From: JAHIYU01 sp964476155
GTDB taxonomy: Bacteria; Krumholzibacteriota; Krumholzibacteriia; LZORAL124-64-63
NCBI GenBank assembly: GCA_964476155.1
Contig: CAYYYS010000001.1
Location: 62,001-126,000 of the forward strand
DNA length: 64,000 nt
Direction: 5' to 3'
The position numbers and the translations under genes are program-made. This document shows, one piece after another, positions 45,001 to 53,539 of this stretch (within the stretch, counting starts at the first letter, position 1; the number at the start of each line of letters is the position of its first letter). The notes under the pieces were generated by a model. It saw only the letters and a list, made by a program, of their open reading frames with translations. It searched no databases and had not been told where the DNA came from.

Positions 45001-45566
45001 CGCCGGACCTGATCCTCGGCCTTGATACCGTGGTTCTGGATCTCCAGGAAGTAGTTATCCGCCCCGAAGATATCCTTGTACTCGCTGGCGGCGCGCACGG
45101 CGCCGGCCACGTCACCGGTCTTCAGGGCTTTCGCGGGCTCACCCGACAGGCAGGCGCTCAAGGCCACCAGCCCCTCGCTGTGGGCGGCGAGCTGGTCCTT
45201 GTCGATGCGGGGCTTGTAGTAGAAGCCTTCCAGGTACCCCAGCGACGACAACTGCATGAGGTTGCGCCAGCCCGTCTCGTTGCGGGCCAACAGGACCGTA
45301 TGATGGGGACGTTTCTGGGGTTCGTCCGAGCGGTCCGCGTGATCCGGACACACGTAGGCTTCCATGCCCAGAATGGGCTTGATCTCGGCCTTGAGGCAGG
45401 CCTGGTAGAATTCCACCGCACCAAACATGTTGCCGTGATCGGTCAGGGCGAGCGCGGGCATGCCGAGCGAGGCCGCGCGCTGGGCCATGGCCTTGGTCTT
45501 CATGGCGCCATCGAGCAGCGAATAGTCGGAATGGTTGTGCAGGTGGACGAATGTCTTCTGTGGCAT
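42009..45566 (-). CDS. dnaE: DNA polymerase III subunit alpha
   Basis: 1185 aa. The PHP domain opens with FVHLHNHSDYSLLDGAM (about 6-22). The polymerase core contains VGPGRGSAAGSLV (about 355) and the catalytic aspartate motif PDIDVDFCFEKR (about 391). The helix-hairpin-helix region GYNKSHSA-type (FNKSHSASYAVLS, about 750) and a C-terminal OB fold (WVELAGVITSF, about 985) follow. It is the replicative polymerase, DnaE1 type. I chose the ATG at 45566 because it begins at the conserved MPQKTFVHLH; the extension to 45638 is not conserved. It follows the M23 peptidase gene by 81 bp. Confidence 0.96.
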   Translation of the reverse strand: MPQKTFVHLHNHSDYSLLDGAMKTKAMAQRAASLGMPALALTDHGNMFGAVEFYQACLKAEIKPILGMEAYVCPDHADRSDEPQKRPHHTVLLARNETGWRNLMQLSSLGYLEGFYYKPRIDKDQLAAHSEGLVALSACLSGEPAKALKTGDVAGAVRAASEYKDIFGADNYFLEIQNHGIKAEDQVRRFMPEVARETGLQLVCTNDCHYLEREHAQAHDLLLCIGTNRQFDDPSRWRYDTDQIYLKSSQEMLDLFQDWPEACANTLRIADMCNLEIKLGELLLPAFPLPGGFTDEFHYLTHLAKEGLIKRYGAITPDLQERFEYEMGVIKETGYAGYFLIVWDFIRAARDMRIPVGPGRGSAAGSLVCFCLWITDIDPMANKLLFERFLNPERISMPDIDVDFCFEKRSEIIRYVVDKYGEENVSQIITFGTMAARGVIKDVARVLGFSFGEAEKVSKMVPEGPGVSLRDAIDTVPGFKQVRGTSPKHDMLLKNALVLEGMSRNPGIHAAGVLITPSPLIEHIPMFKSTKDDITSQFDMRMVEDMGLLKMDFLGLRTLTVIDKALNLIARTTGTRLTPEEIPMDDPVTYKLLQEGRTVGVFQLESSGMQELLRKMVPTAFEDIVAVNALFRPGPLGAGMDEVFVECKHGRQPIKYPHMDLRPILEETNGVILYQEQVMQISALLGGFSMGQADTLRKAMGKKKREMMDELRVLFLDGAVERGYEKPLAEKVYDEMAFFAEYGFNKSHSASYAVLSIQTAWLKAHYPAEFMAATMTTEMNKSDRVTQLIDEVKCLGLAINPPDVNNPSSEFDVRDGGIIFGMGAVKNVGAKAIEEIAEVRGRRDADFTDLFEFCEEIDLSAVNRKVVESLIHAGAMDALGGHRRQKIVTLDRAVQYGNRVAREKASGQVSLFGAAAEASVKPVMDDCSPHDPLDELSFERASLGFFLSGHPFHEYREFMDSLPVSSTRRASRLGDGAWVELAGVITSFTEARDRNKRLYARTHFEDRRGLIELTVYSSLYETAAEQIKSDSILVIGGRVRVKADGVREIVADRVSTVDEALRDWTGEVLLGIDLDGAGPQAITALEALVREDVAVPASDPVVGDPEVDDPAEDGPPRTVPLLVEVVRGGKRWLLRSRSRRVILSLTTLRQIRNLPGVESIRIRCGLPAPAPQKRNGGFRKRTAGG

Positions 45567-45647
45567 CGGCTCCGGTCCGTAGTCGGTGGTTTGACGGTGT
45601 CGAGGGCTAGGATAGCAGGCGCGAACGGGAACGTCCACCGCCTCGCG

Positions 45648-47459
45648 TCAACGGATCAGATTCAGCTCGTAGGAGCGCTCGGTGACGCGCCCGGCGTAGT
45701 CGCTGACGTGTACATCGAGCCGATGACCGCCCAGCGGGGTCTCGTCCGGCAACTCGATCAACAGGCGATCGCGCGGCGGATCCGGTTCCACGATCAACGG
45801 ACGGGCGTCCAACGTCACCGTGACCGAGGTCGGATTCACGCCCGCCCCCATATCTTCGGCGCGAATGGCAAAAATCTCCCAGACCGGCGCGGAGACCGCG
45901 CCCACCGCCGAGGCTTCCGCGCCGCGGACGATCCCCTCGTCGGGCCCCGGCCCCAGGTAGGGAGCATTGCGATCGATAAACAGGGCGTAGCGACCCGGCT
46001 CGTCGGTCTCGAGCAGCCAGTGTTCGCCTTGCCGTTGCGGATTGCCGACATAGGACCATCCCCGGTGGTTCTGGCGATAGAGTCCCAGGTCGTCGGGAAT
46101 GGTGTCGGGCAAGCCGTGCGCCATGACGACCGTCACCGGCTGGGCCGAAGTCCAGTCGGCAGCGAGAATCCGGATGGACCAGGCGTCAGCGTGCAGGCCC
46201 TGTTTCAGGATGGCGGCTCCTCGCTCCGCCGCGGTCAGGTTGTCGGGTATGTGGGTATGGATGCCCCGGGTCAGCGGATCCGCCCCATCCCCGCGCTGGG
46301 CGAACACGACACCGTCGGCATCGCGTCCGAGATAGGGCGTCATCCATTGATCGCCGTCCGAAACGGTCGGCCATTCGATCCGGACGGGATCCCGAGCCCA
46401 CTCCGACCGCGAGGCGGGGGGCTCGCCGGGCGCGTCTTCGAAAACGACCAGGGGCCAGTGGACCGCGCTCGCGTTGCCCGCCCGGTCGGCCACTTCCAGA
46501 CGCACGACATGTCGCCCCGGTTGCAGAACAGCCGGGTCCAGGGACCACCCCCCCCCCAGACGCCCCGGCAAGTCGTTACCCGGACGCCGGTGGAGCCAAT
46601 GCTCGCGCGGGCCGTCGGATTCACGCCATTCCAGTCGCATACGGTGCTGGGCGGCGAAATCGTAGACCTCGTTGCGCGCCTCGTAGACCAGGGAATCGTC
46701 GAGCGAAACCGACAGACGGTAGGGTTCCAGCCGGTGTCCCTTGATGTCGGCAACCTCCAGAACCTGGGCCGTGAAGGCCACCGGTCCGACGACCCGCAGG
46801 CGGGGCAGCTCTCCGACCAGAGGATCACCACTTACCGAGTAGGCGAAAAGATCCCCTTCGACCCGCGCCTCGGGCGCGGCGGGCATGACGCGGACTTTGT
46901 GGATGACCGGAGCAATGGTGTCCGGCACCCCGAAGCCGTGCGCCTGGGGATCCAGGGGACGATTCGCGCGGTCGCGCACCTCGAAATGCAGATGGGGGCC
47001 GCTGGTGCCGCTCTGTCCCGACACGGCCAGCACCTCGCCGCGGCGCACGTCGTGCTTGCCGGCCGGGAAGTGCAGAGTCACATCGTAGCGACCGCGCTGC
47101 GCCTGGGTACGGCGGATCTGATCGCGCCAACGATTGCCGATACGCGAGAGATGGGCGTAGACGTATGTCCGGCCCGAGTCGCCCCGCAGGTAGATCGTCT
47201 TGCCGTAGCCCGCCGTCGAAACACGAATGCGGCTGACCCAGCCGGCCTCGACGGCCATGACGGGAAACCCGCTGCGGCTGTCGGTCTTGAGATCGAGCCC
47301 CGCGTGGAAACGCCCGGAGCGATGCTCCATGAAGTTCGACGTCAGGTAGCGCGTTTCCAGGGGCAACGGCCAGAGAGGATCGACCGGTGCGGCGCCCGGA
47401 GCGATGCTCGCCGGGGCCAGGATCGCGAAAACCAGTATGTAGGGGATGATCCGGCGCAT
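45648..47459 (-). CDS. M23-family metallopeptidase with C-terminal beta domains
   Basis: 603 aa. A signal peptide (about 3-24) precedes a LytM/M23 domain at the N-terminal side: zinc ligands H52 and D56 (FHAGLD), H103 (YAHLS) and H156-H158 (PHLHFEVRD). The remaining ~420 residues are beta-rich, Ig-like segments that usually bind peptidoglycan or cargo. The zinc site looks complete, so it should be an active endopeptidase or lytic-enzyme activator. GGAGG lies five bases upstream of the ATG. A promoter is at 47497-47525. Codons near 302 contain a run of ten G (46548-46557). Confidence 0.85.
   Translation of the reverse strand: MRRIIPYILVFAILAPASIAPGAAPVDPLWPLPLETRYLTSNFMEHRSGRFHAGLDLKTDSRSGFPVMAVEAGWVSRIRVSTAGYGKTIYLRGDSGRTYVYAHLSRIGNRWRDQIRRTQAQRGRYDVTLHFPAGKHDVRRGEVLAVSGQSGTSGPHLHFEVRDRANRPLDPQAHGFGVPDTIAPVIHKVRVMPAAPEARVEGDLFAYSVSGDPLVGELPRLRVVGPVAFTAQVLEVADIKGHRLEPYRLSVSLDDSLVYEARNEVYDFAAQHRMRLEWRESDGPREHWLHRRPGNDLPGRLGGGWSLDPAVLQPGRHVVRLEVADRAGNASAVHWPLVVFEDAPGEPPASRSEWARDPVRIEWPTVSDGDQWMTPYLGRDADGVVFAQRGDGADPLTRGIHTHIPDNLTAAERGAAILKQGLHADAWSIRILAADWTSAQPVTVVMAHGLPDTIPDDLGLYRQNHRGWSYVGNPQRQGEHWLLETDEPGRYALFIDRNAPYLGPGPDEGIVRGAEASAVGAVSAPVWEIFAIRAEDMGAGVNPTSVTVTLDARPLIVEPDPPRDRLLIELPDETPLGGHRLDVHVSDYAGRVTERSYELNLIR
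46548..46557 (-). repeat. G10 homopolymer in the M23 peptidase gene
   Basis: Ten consecutive C on the plus strand encode three Gly codons plus the last base of a Leu codon. The frame is open here. A one-base slip would remove the C-terminal ~300 residues but leave the M23 domain intact. Confidence 0.9.
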
Positions 47460-47496
47460 TCAAGACCTCCGTGTGGCGCGATCGGCGACTTTCGGC

Positions 47497-47525
47497 AATC
47501 TAGCATCCCGACCGGACAACGTCCA
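47497..47525 (-). promoter_or_regulatory. promoter of the M23 peptidase gene
   Basis: TGGACG and TAGATT are exactly 17 bp apart on the minus strand, about 40 bases upstream of the ATG at 47459. The -35 matches 4 of 6. It lies in the divergent gap with the PpiD-like gene. Confidence 0.45.
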
Positions 47526-47694
47526 CCCAGTGACGGTTTTTCTGGCTCACGGTCCCGCCATATGCTATTTTCGGTTGTCCATCAGTTCAGGGTAAAGGCC
47601 GGACATCCCAGACGACCCGCTGGGGTGTTTTAGTGTCGGGAGCCGATGTCCGGTCGCAATAGAGATTCTCGGGTAGATTCAGAGGAGATTCACG

Positions 47695-49506
47695 ATGTTC
47701 AAACTGCTCCGGACACGAGCGAAGATCTTCTACTGGATCATCGCCGTCTCGTTCATCCTGTTCACGTTTATCGTCTGGGGCGCCCAGTGCGGACGATCGG
47801 GCGGACCTCAGCAGCAGCAGGGTCCCACCTCGATCGGGTCGATCAACGGCGTGAAGATCACGACCGTCGAGTGGGACAACATGTACCGCCAGTACCTGGC
47901 CCAGTTGCGCAACCAGTACCAGACCGACGCGCTGACCGTGAACCAGCGGGCCCAGGCCGCCGAGACCGTCTGGCAATACATGCTCCGGGCCAAGATCGAG
48001 GATCAGGAGATCGAGCGTCGCGGCCTCAGCATCAACGACGACGAGATCATCGACGTACTCAAGAACAGCCCGCCCCCGGAAATCCTGCAGTCGTTCATGA
48101 CGCCTGAAGGTCAGGTCGACATGGACGCCTATTACGCCGAGCTCGCCAATCCTGAGCGGGACTGGACCGGCGTCGAAGCTTATCTGCGGGCCATCCTCCC
48201 CCGGCAAAAGCTGATGGAGACCCTCACCGCCGACGTGATCGTAACCGACTCGGAAATGCGTGAGGAATATACCAAGCAGACTCTGCTGGCGGTGGCCGAG
48301 TACGTGGGCGTCCTCTTCGGCGACATGACCCTGGAGTCTCAGCCCTCCGACGAGGCGATCGCCGCCTATTACGCCGAAAACACCGACGAGTTCAACGAAC
48401 CCGCGAAGGTGTCCGTCAACATCGTCACCTTCCCCAAAGAGCCCAGCGATCTCGACGACGCGGATGTCAAGGCGCTGGCCGTCGAGGTTCGTCAGGAGAT
48501 CCTCGACGGTGCCATCGACTTCGCCGACGCCGCCGCCATCTATTCCGAGGACGGTACCCGCGAAGAAGGCGGCGACCTGGGTACCTTCGATCGCGAACGC
48601 ATGGTCGACGAATTCACCGCGGTCGCCTTCGACCTGCCGGTGGGTGAGATCAGCACGCCGGTCAAGACCCAGTTCGGTTATCACCTCATCGAGGTCATCG
48701 AGCAGATCACCGAGGACGACGCCGTGGCGCGCGTCCACGCCCGACATATCCTCTTCAAGGTGACCATCGGCGACGAGACCATGAACAACATCTACGAGCA
48801 GGCCGTGGCGTTCCGTGACGATGCTCTCGACGTCGGCTTCGCCGAAGCCGCCGAGGACGCCGCTCTCGAAGTGGCTTTCCCGCGACCCGTGCACGAGGGA
48901 CGGGACATCCCCGGCTTCCGCAACACGGCCCAGGGCAGCTTCTTCGCCTTCAATTCCACCGCGGGCGACATCAGCCGTGTCATGGGAAACGAGGAAGTCT
49001 TCTACGTCGTGCGCAATCTCGAGTATCTGCCCGAGGGCCCCGCGCCTCTGACCGACGTGGAATCGCAGGTGATCAGCAAGATCAACCGTGACGCGAAGAC
49101 CGCCCTCGCCAACGAAAAGATGAACCCGGCGATCGGCGCCCTGCAGATGGGTCGCGCCTTTGACGACGTGGCCGGCGAGTTCGAGCTGAACCACGCGGTC
49201 ACCGACACCTTCACGGCCACCGGAAACGTCGCCGACGTGGGCTACAACACGGACTTCAACCAGGCGGCCGTGGACAACGCCGTCGGCGCCCTGGTCGAGC
49301 GCATCGAGACCAACCGCGGTCTCTTCGCCATGAACGTCTTGTGGAAGTCCGACTTCGACGAGGAAGCCTACATCGCCGCGCAGGCCGAGCTCCACCAGTC
49401 CCTGATCACCACGCGCAAAGCCGACATAGTCGAGCAGTGGTATGAGGACAAGCTGTCCACCGCCAAGATCGACGACCGACGCTACCTGCTCTACGCCGAC
49501 GAGTAG
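47695..49506 (+). CDS. PpiD/SurA-like peptidylprolyl isomerase (periplasmic foldase)
   Basis: 603 aa. An N-terminal membrane anchor (about residues 10-29, IFYWIIAVSFILFTFIVWGA) is followed by a SurA_N-type chaperone region (about 45-200). A parvulin domain spans about 230-345 (GGDLGTFDRERMVDEFTAVAFDLPVGE and FGYHLIEV). A second parvulin-like start, ARVHARHILFKV, lies near 345, followed by a variable helical C-terminus. The layout matches PpiD/PrsW-type foldases that help proteins leaving the Sec channel. GAGGAG lies upstream. It is the only large plus-strand gene, and a strong terminator follows. Confidence 0.87.
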   Translation: MFKLLRTRAKIFYWIIAVSFILFTFIVWGAQCGRSGGPQQQQGPTSIGSINGVKITTVEWDNMYRQYLAQLRNQYQTDALTVNQRAQAAETVWQYMLRAKIEDQEIERRGLSINDDEIIDVLKNSPPPEILQSFMTPEGQVDMDAYYAELANPERDWTGVEAYLRAILPRQKLMETLTADVIVTDSEMREEYTKQTLLAVAEYVGVLFGDMTLESQPSDEAIAAYYAENTDEFNEPAKVSVNIVTFPKEPSDLDDADVKALAVEVRQEILDGAIDFADAAAIYSEDGTREEGGDLGTFDRERMVDEFTAVAFDLPVGEISTPVKTQFGYHLIEVIEQITEDDAVARVHARHILFKVTIGDETMNNIYEQAVAFRDDALDVGFAEAAEDAALEVAFPRPVHEGRDIPGFRNTAQGSFFAFNSTAGDISRVMGNEEVFYVVRNLEYLPEGPAPLTDVESQVISKINRDAKTALANEKMNPAIGALQMGRAFDDVAGEFELNHAVTDTFTATGNVADVGYNTDFNQAAVDNAVGALVERIETNRGLFAMNVLWKSDFDEEAYIAAQAELHQSLITTRKADIVEQWYEDKLSTAKIDDRRYLLYADE

Positions 49507-49534
49507 CCGACAGGGCGCGTGTCAAACGACGTGG

Positions 49535-49567
49535 GAAGGCCTCCCCCGCGGGAGGCCTTCTCTTTTC
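49535..49567 (+). terminator. rho-independent terminator of the PpiD-like gene
   Basis: A perfect 11-bp stem, GAAGGCCTCCC with GGGAGGCCTTC around a 4-base loop, is followed by TCTTTTC. It starts 29 bases after the stop at 49506. Confidence 0.9.
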
Positions 49568-49585
49568 ATGTCGACAGTTCAGACG

Positions 49586-50020
49586 CTACTCGTCACCGAA
49601 CGGATTGCGCGGTTTCTTCTTCTCGAAATCCATCAGGCCATCCGCCATATCCTTGAACTTGTCCTGGCGCTTCTTCTCGAGTTCCCCGTCGGTGAAGAGC
49701 TTGGACATGCGTTCGGCCTCGTCCTGCTTGCGCTGATCGAACTCGGCGAGCGCCTCGTCCATGGCCGCCTGCTTGGCGCCGCTTTCGAGCTGGTCCAGCA
49801 AGGTGTGGTCGCGCACTTCCAGGCAGTTCTCGTAGGCGCTGGTGACCAGGGTCACGATTCCCGACTCGTGCAGTCCCAGGACATGCAGGCGGAGGGTCTC
49901 CGGCGCCATCCCCAACAATTCGGCCGCCTGTTCGGGCGTAGGTGGCCCGCCCAGCTTGTGCGACAACACCCGGATGGCCGCCACGACCAGGTGCCCGTCT
50001 TCGCGCGTCACCTTCGACAT
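49586..50020 (-). CDS. small winged-helix-like protein of unknown function
   Basis: 144 aa. The ATG at 50020 follows AAGGGG. Residues 1-75 look like a winged helix (VVAAIRVLSHKLGGPPTPEQAAELLGMAPETLRLHVLGLHESGIVTLV), with a second helix pair. From about residue 85 the protein is a highly charged helix (DQLESGAKQAAMDEALAEFDQRKQDEAERM), likely a coiled coil, ending KKKPRNPFGDE. I do not recognise the family. It lies 49 bp after mrfB, at the end of a long same-direction run. A role in DNA binding or repair is possible but unproven. Confidence 0.65.
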   Translation of the reverse strand: MSKVTREDGHLVVAAIRVLSHKLGGPPTPEQAAELLGMAPETLRLHVLGLHESGIVTLVTSAYENCLEVRDHTLLDQLESGAKQAAMDEALAEFDQRKQDEAERMSKLFTDGELEKKRQDKFKDMADGLMDFEKKKPRNPFGDE

Positions 50021-50069
50021 AATGGCCCCTTCGGTTCGGTGCACCGGTATCATGCACGACCCTTCACGA

Positions 50070-51239
50070 TCAATCAACGATCTTGGTCTCCCCGATCTTG
50101 GTCTCCAGCCGCGCGATGCGATGAGGGTCGCCCAGAGCCCGGGCATGCGCGAGCGCACGCGGCAGATCCACGAGGCGGTGTTCGTAGAGAATCGCCCCCT
50201 CCAGGTCCGACCAGCGCGCTCGACCATGCGCCCGCTCGGCCCACGCCAGCAGCTCGGCCACACGGTGCCACGCCCCGGTCCGCTTGATCATGCGCACGGC
50301 GTCGGCCAGGAAAAGACGGGGCGGCCCGTCGTCCGATTGCGCGTCGTCAAGCGCGCGCGCCATCCAAAGCGCCTCGTTGTCCCGATCGCCTGCGCTCTCG
50401 CACAGGCGAGCCAGCGACCACGCGTCCCGCCACGGCAAAACGCGTCGCGTGGCGGGGCGGGTCAGCAGACGTGCTCGTGCCACGGCTTCCCGGAGGATGG
50501 CGGCCATTCCTGCCATGTCGCGCTTGTTGTGCTCGATCACCGCGCGCAGGGCTCCCAGCCGCCCCGTCTTGACGAAGGCGAAGTAGGCCGGGGGGATGAG
50601 CTGTCCCTCGATATCCCCGGCCCCCCGGTGGATCCCCGCGATGACGGTCTCGACGGTCTGCTGACGACAATCGTCCAGACGCCGGCCCCAGAGCCGTCGC
50701 GCCACGGGCAGCAGGTCCCAACCGGCCAGATCGCCGAGCAGGTTACGGCGTCTGGCCAGGATACCGCGCGTCCGCAGCAACGGCAGGTCGAAGGTCTGTC
50801 CGTTGTAGGTGACCACGGCCCGGAAGCCCTCGGCCAGACCGGCCAGATCGGCCAGCATGGCCCGTTCGGCTCCGGGCGAGGGCACGAAGTACTGCTTGAT
50901 GTGGAAGTGTCCCTCGCGCCACCAGGCCAGCCCCACCAGGAACGCCAGGGTTCCGGTGCCGCCGGCCAGGCCGGTGGTCTCGGTGTCCAGGAAGAGGATC
51001 TCGTCGGGTGTCAGATCGTCGGGGGCGGGACGCGTCGCCAGGCGGTTGAGAAGGATCATGTCGGCCGGCGGGCGGGGGTGGCGGGTGCGATGTTCGCGAA
51101 TCCAGACAGGACCCGCTGTTCCGTCGTGCCGTTCCAGGCCCAGCTTCAGGGGATCGCCGCAGGGCGGATCGTTATCATGCGACGCGCTCTTGTCGGTGCC
51201 ATGCCGATCAAGTCTGGCCAAACGCTTGCGCATGTCCAT
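50070..51239 (-). CDS. mrfB: YprB/MrfB-type DEDD exonuclease
   Basis: 389 aa. The RNase H-like exonuclease motifs are present: motif I ILFLDTETTGLAGGTGTLAF (about 80), motif II VVTYNGQTFDLPLLRTR (about 140), and motif III EHNKRDMAGM near 235. A TPR-like helical C-terminus follows, as in Bacillus YprB. MrfB digests DNA in mitomycin-type lesion repair with the helicase MrfA. The mrfA gene ends 1 bp upstream of this start, the same gene pair and order as in Bacillus subtilis. I placed the start at 51239 because upstream sequence belongs to mrfA. Confidence 0.82.
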   Translation of the reverse strand: MDMRKRLARLDRHGTDKSASHDNDPPCGDPLKLGLERHDGTAGPVWIREHRTRHPRPPADMILLNRLATRPAPDDLTPDEILFLDTETTGLAGGTGTLAFLVGLAWWREGHFHIKQYFVPSPGAERAMLADLAGLAEGFRAVVTYNGQTFDLPLLRTRGILARRRNLLGDLAGWDLLPVARRLWGRRLDDCRQQTVETVIAGIHRGAGDIEGQLIPPAYFAFVKTGRLGALRAVIEHNKRDMAGMAAILREAVARARLLTRPATRRVLPWRDAWSLARLCESAGDRDNEALWMARALDDAQSDDGPPRLFLADAVRMIKRTGAWHRVAELLAWAERAHGRARWSDLEGAILYEHRLVDLPRALAHARALGDPHRIARLETKIGETKIVD

Positions 51240-51240
51240 T

Positions 51241-53514
51241 TCACGCCGACTCCCGGCAGGCGCCCAGGATCCAGCGCGCGCCTGACAGGGCGGTAGCGCC
51301 CGATTCCACCGCGGCGCCGATACACGACGGACATCCCGACTCGCAGGGGCAGGCATCCAGGTGGTGGTGCGCTGCGGCGACGATTTCGTCGAACTGGGCG
51401 AAGATCCGTTTGGCGTAGCCCACGCCGCCGGGATAGGCGTCGTAGACGTACAACGTGGGATGTCCCGTGAACGGCGACTTGACCATGGGCATGGTCCGTA
51501 CATCCGACGGATCGGCCATGACGAACGCCGGCGCCACACAGCCGATCAGGTGGGCCAGGCCTTTCAGCGCGTCGCCCAGATCGAGCCGCGCATCGGCCAT
51601 CTGCGTCTGCAGTTCCCCCGGCAATTCCCACCAGAAGCTGGTGGTGTGCATCTCCATCTCGGGCAGATACACGCGCCCCGCCCCCACGTTTTCGTGGGTG
51701 CCCAGCTTGATCTTCTTGTAGACGGTGACCTTGGCTATGAGGCCGATCTCGCCCAGGCCCTTTTCCCCGAGCGCGAATCCGTCGCGGCCCTCGTCGTCGA
51801 GGGTCTTGAGTTCGGTCTTGCGCTGGGCGTCGGTGTAGTAATCGACCTTCACCGGCTTCACGTAGGCCTTGCGTCGTTCCCAGTCCAACTGGTCCACGTG
51901 GTACTGCTGACCACCGTGGATGTAGACGGCCTCGTCGTGCAGCATTTCCTGGGCGCTGAACAGGTCCATCTCCCCGATCACGGCGTGGGTCGGCGTCGAC
52001 GTATCGATGATGACCACGTTCTCGGGCGCCGCGCTGCGCAGGCTCACGTCTTCGGCGGGATAGGTTTCGGCCATCCAGTGGTAGGTGTCGGCGTCACGAT
52101 GCAGGACACCCTGTTCGGTCAGATACGAGAGGGCCTCGTCCACCGGCCCGGTCCCGAACCCCTCGCCCACGTCGAAGGGCAACTCGAAGGCGGCGCACTT
52201 GAGATGGCTGAGCAGGATGATCAGGTTGTCCGGATCGACGCTCGCATGCTCGGGCCTGCGACCGAAGAACCAGTCCGGATTATTGATGACGTACTGGTCC
52301 AGCGGATTACTCGTGGCCACCAGGATGGCGACACTCAGGTTCTGGCTGCGCCCGGCCCGGCCCGCCTGCTGCCAGGTACTGGCGACCGTCCCGGCGTAAC
52401 CGGTCATCAGGCATACGTCCAGTCGCCCGATGTCGATACCCAGCTCCAGGGCATTGGTGCTCACCACGGCCTTGACGCTGCCGTCGCGCAAACCTCGCTC
52501 GATGGCGCGCCGCTCGGTGGGCAGGTAGCCCCCGCGATACCCCCGCACCTCGCCGCTCTTGATGCCGATCTTGCGCCCCGCGCGCTCCAGGTAGGTCAGC
52601 AGCAGTTCCACGCGCATGCGCGACCGGGCGAACACGATCATCTGGGCGCCGGTGCCCAGGAAGCGTTCGGACAGGGCGCGGGTCTCCTTCAGGGCCGAGC
52701 GGCGAATACCCAGCTCACGGTTGACCACGGGCGGATTGGTGAAGATGAAGTGCTTCTCGCCCCGCGGCGCCCCGTTGTCGTCGATGACATCGACGTCGCG
52801 ACCGGCCAGCTCCGACGCCAGTTCGCCCGGGTTGGCGATGGTGGCCGAGCAACCGATAAACAACGGGTCGGCCCCGTAGAAGCGGGCGATTCTACGCAGA
52901 CGTCTCAGCACGTTGGCCACGTGGCTGCCGAACACGCCGCGGTAATGGTGCACTTCGTCCACCACCACGTACTTGAGATTTTCGAAGAGCTTCACCCACA
53001 AGGTGTGGTGGGGCAGGATGCCCTGGTGCAGCATGTCCGGGTTGGTCACCACGATGTGTCCGCTGCTGCGGATGGCCTTGCGCGCCGGGGCCGGCGTGTC
53101 GCCGTCGAAGGTGAAGGTCTTGATGTCCACGCCCAGGTCCGTGACGATCCCGTGGACCTCGTGCATCTGATCCTGGCTCAGCGCCTTGGTCGGAAACAGA
53201 TAGAGCGCGCGGGCCTGGGGATCACGCAGCATCGTGTCCAGCACGGGCAGGTTGTAGCAGAGGGTCTTGCCGGACGCGGTCGGCGTGACGACGACAAAGG
53301 GGCGGCCGTCGGCCGCGTGGCCTAGGGCGGCGGCCTGGTGGCAGTATAGCTCACCGATACCGCGTTGCCTCAGCGTCGCGACGAGGTCGGGATGCAGATG
53401 GTCTGGATAGTCCACGGTACGCGCGGCCGTGGCGGGCAAGACTTCCCAGCGGGTCACGTTACGCACGAAACGCTCGTCGGCCTTGAGTCGATCCAGGAGT
53501 TGCGGCAGGTTCAT
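51241..53514 (-). CDS. mrfA: DEAD/DEAH-box helicase MrfA/YprA with DUF1998
   Basis: 757 aa. Helicase motifs: Walker A TPTASGKT (77-84), DEVHHYRG (about 187), CSATIANP (about 223), TNALELGIDIGRLD (about 352) and QQAGRAGR (about 383). The C-terminal DUF1998 carries four cysteines, C722, C724, C728 and C731 (CPCESGCPSC), a zinc site required in MrfA. The family unwinds DNA for excision of interstrand or monoadduct lesions. The adjacent mrfB gene supports this assignment. It follows tatA with a 25-bp gap. Confidence 0.87.
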   Translation of the reverse strand: MNLPQLLDRLKADERFVRNVTRWEVLPATAARTVDYPDHLHPDLVATLRQRGIGELYCHQAAALGHAADGRPFVVVTPTASGKTLCYNLPVLDTMLRDPQARALYLFPTKALSQDQMHEVHGIVTDLGVDIKTFTFDGDTPAPARKAIRSSGHIVVTNPDMLHQGILPHHTLWVKLFENLKYVVVDEVHHYRGVFGSHVANVLRRLRRIARFYGADPLFIGCSATIANPGELASELAGRDVDVIDDNGAPRGEKHFIFTNPPVVNRELGIRRSALKETRALSERFLGTGAQMIVFARSRMRVELLLTYLERAGRKIGIKSGEVRGYRGGYLPTERRAIERGLRDGSVKAVVSTNALELGIDIGRLDVCLMTGYAGTVASTWQQAGRAGRSQNLSVAILVATSNPLDQYVINNPDWFFGRRPEHASVDPDNLIILLSHLKCAAFELPFDVGEGFGTGPVDEALSYLTEQGVLHRDADTYHWMAETYPAEDVSLRSAAPENVVIIDTSTPTHAVIGEMDLFSAQEMLHDEAVYIHGGQQYHVDQLDWERRKAYVKPVKVDYYTDAQRKTELKTLDDEGRDGFALGEKGLGEIGLIAKVTVYKKIKLGTHENVGAGRVYLPEMEMHTTSFWWELPGELQTQMADARLDLGDALKGLAHLIGCVAPAFVMADPSDVRTMPMVKSPFTGHPTLYVYDAYPGGVGYAKRIFAQFDEIVAAAHHHLDACPCESGCPSCIGAAVESGATALSGARWILGACRESA

Positions 53515-53539
53515 GGTCCGCCTCCGTGCGCGGTCCGGT

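Noticed and set aside
44100..47633. 1177-codon open frame on the plus strand opposite dnaE and the M23 gene
   Set aside because: Spans two well-supported minus-strand genes; composition is that of an antisense shadow.
47526..47694. sigma70 promoter for the PpiD-like gene around the TATGCTATTTT stretch
   Set aside because: The -10 candidates are good but no acceptable -35 lies 16-18 bp upstream; left out.
47587..49395. 602-codon open frame on the minus strand opposite the PpiD-like gene
   Set aside because: Shadow of the PpiD-like gene; no domain and lies across its ribosome binding site.
51361..53325. 654-codon open frame on the plus strand opposite mrfA
   Set aside because: Shadow of mrfA; product lacks known motifs.
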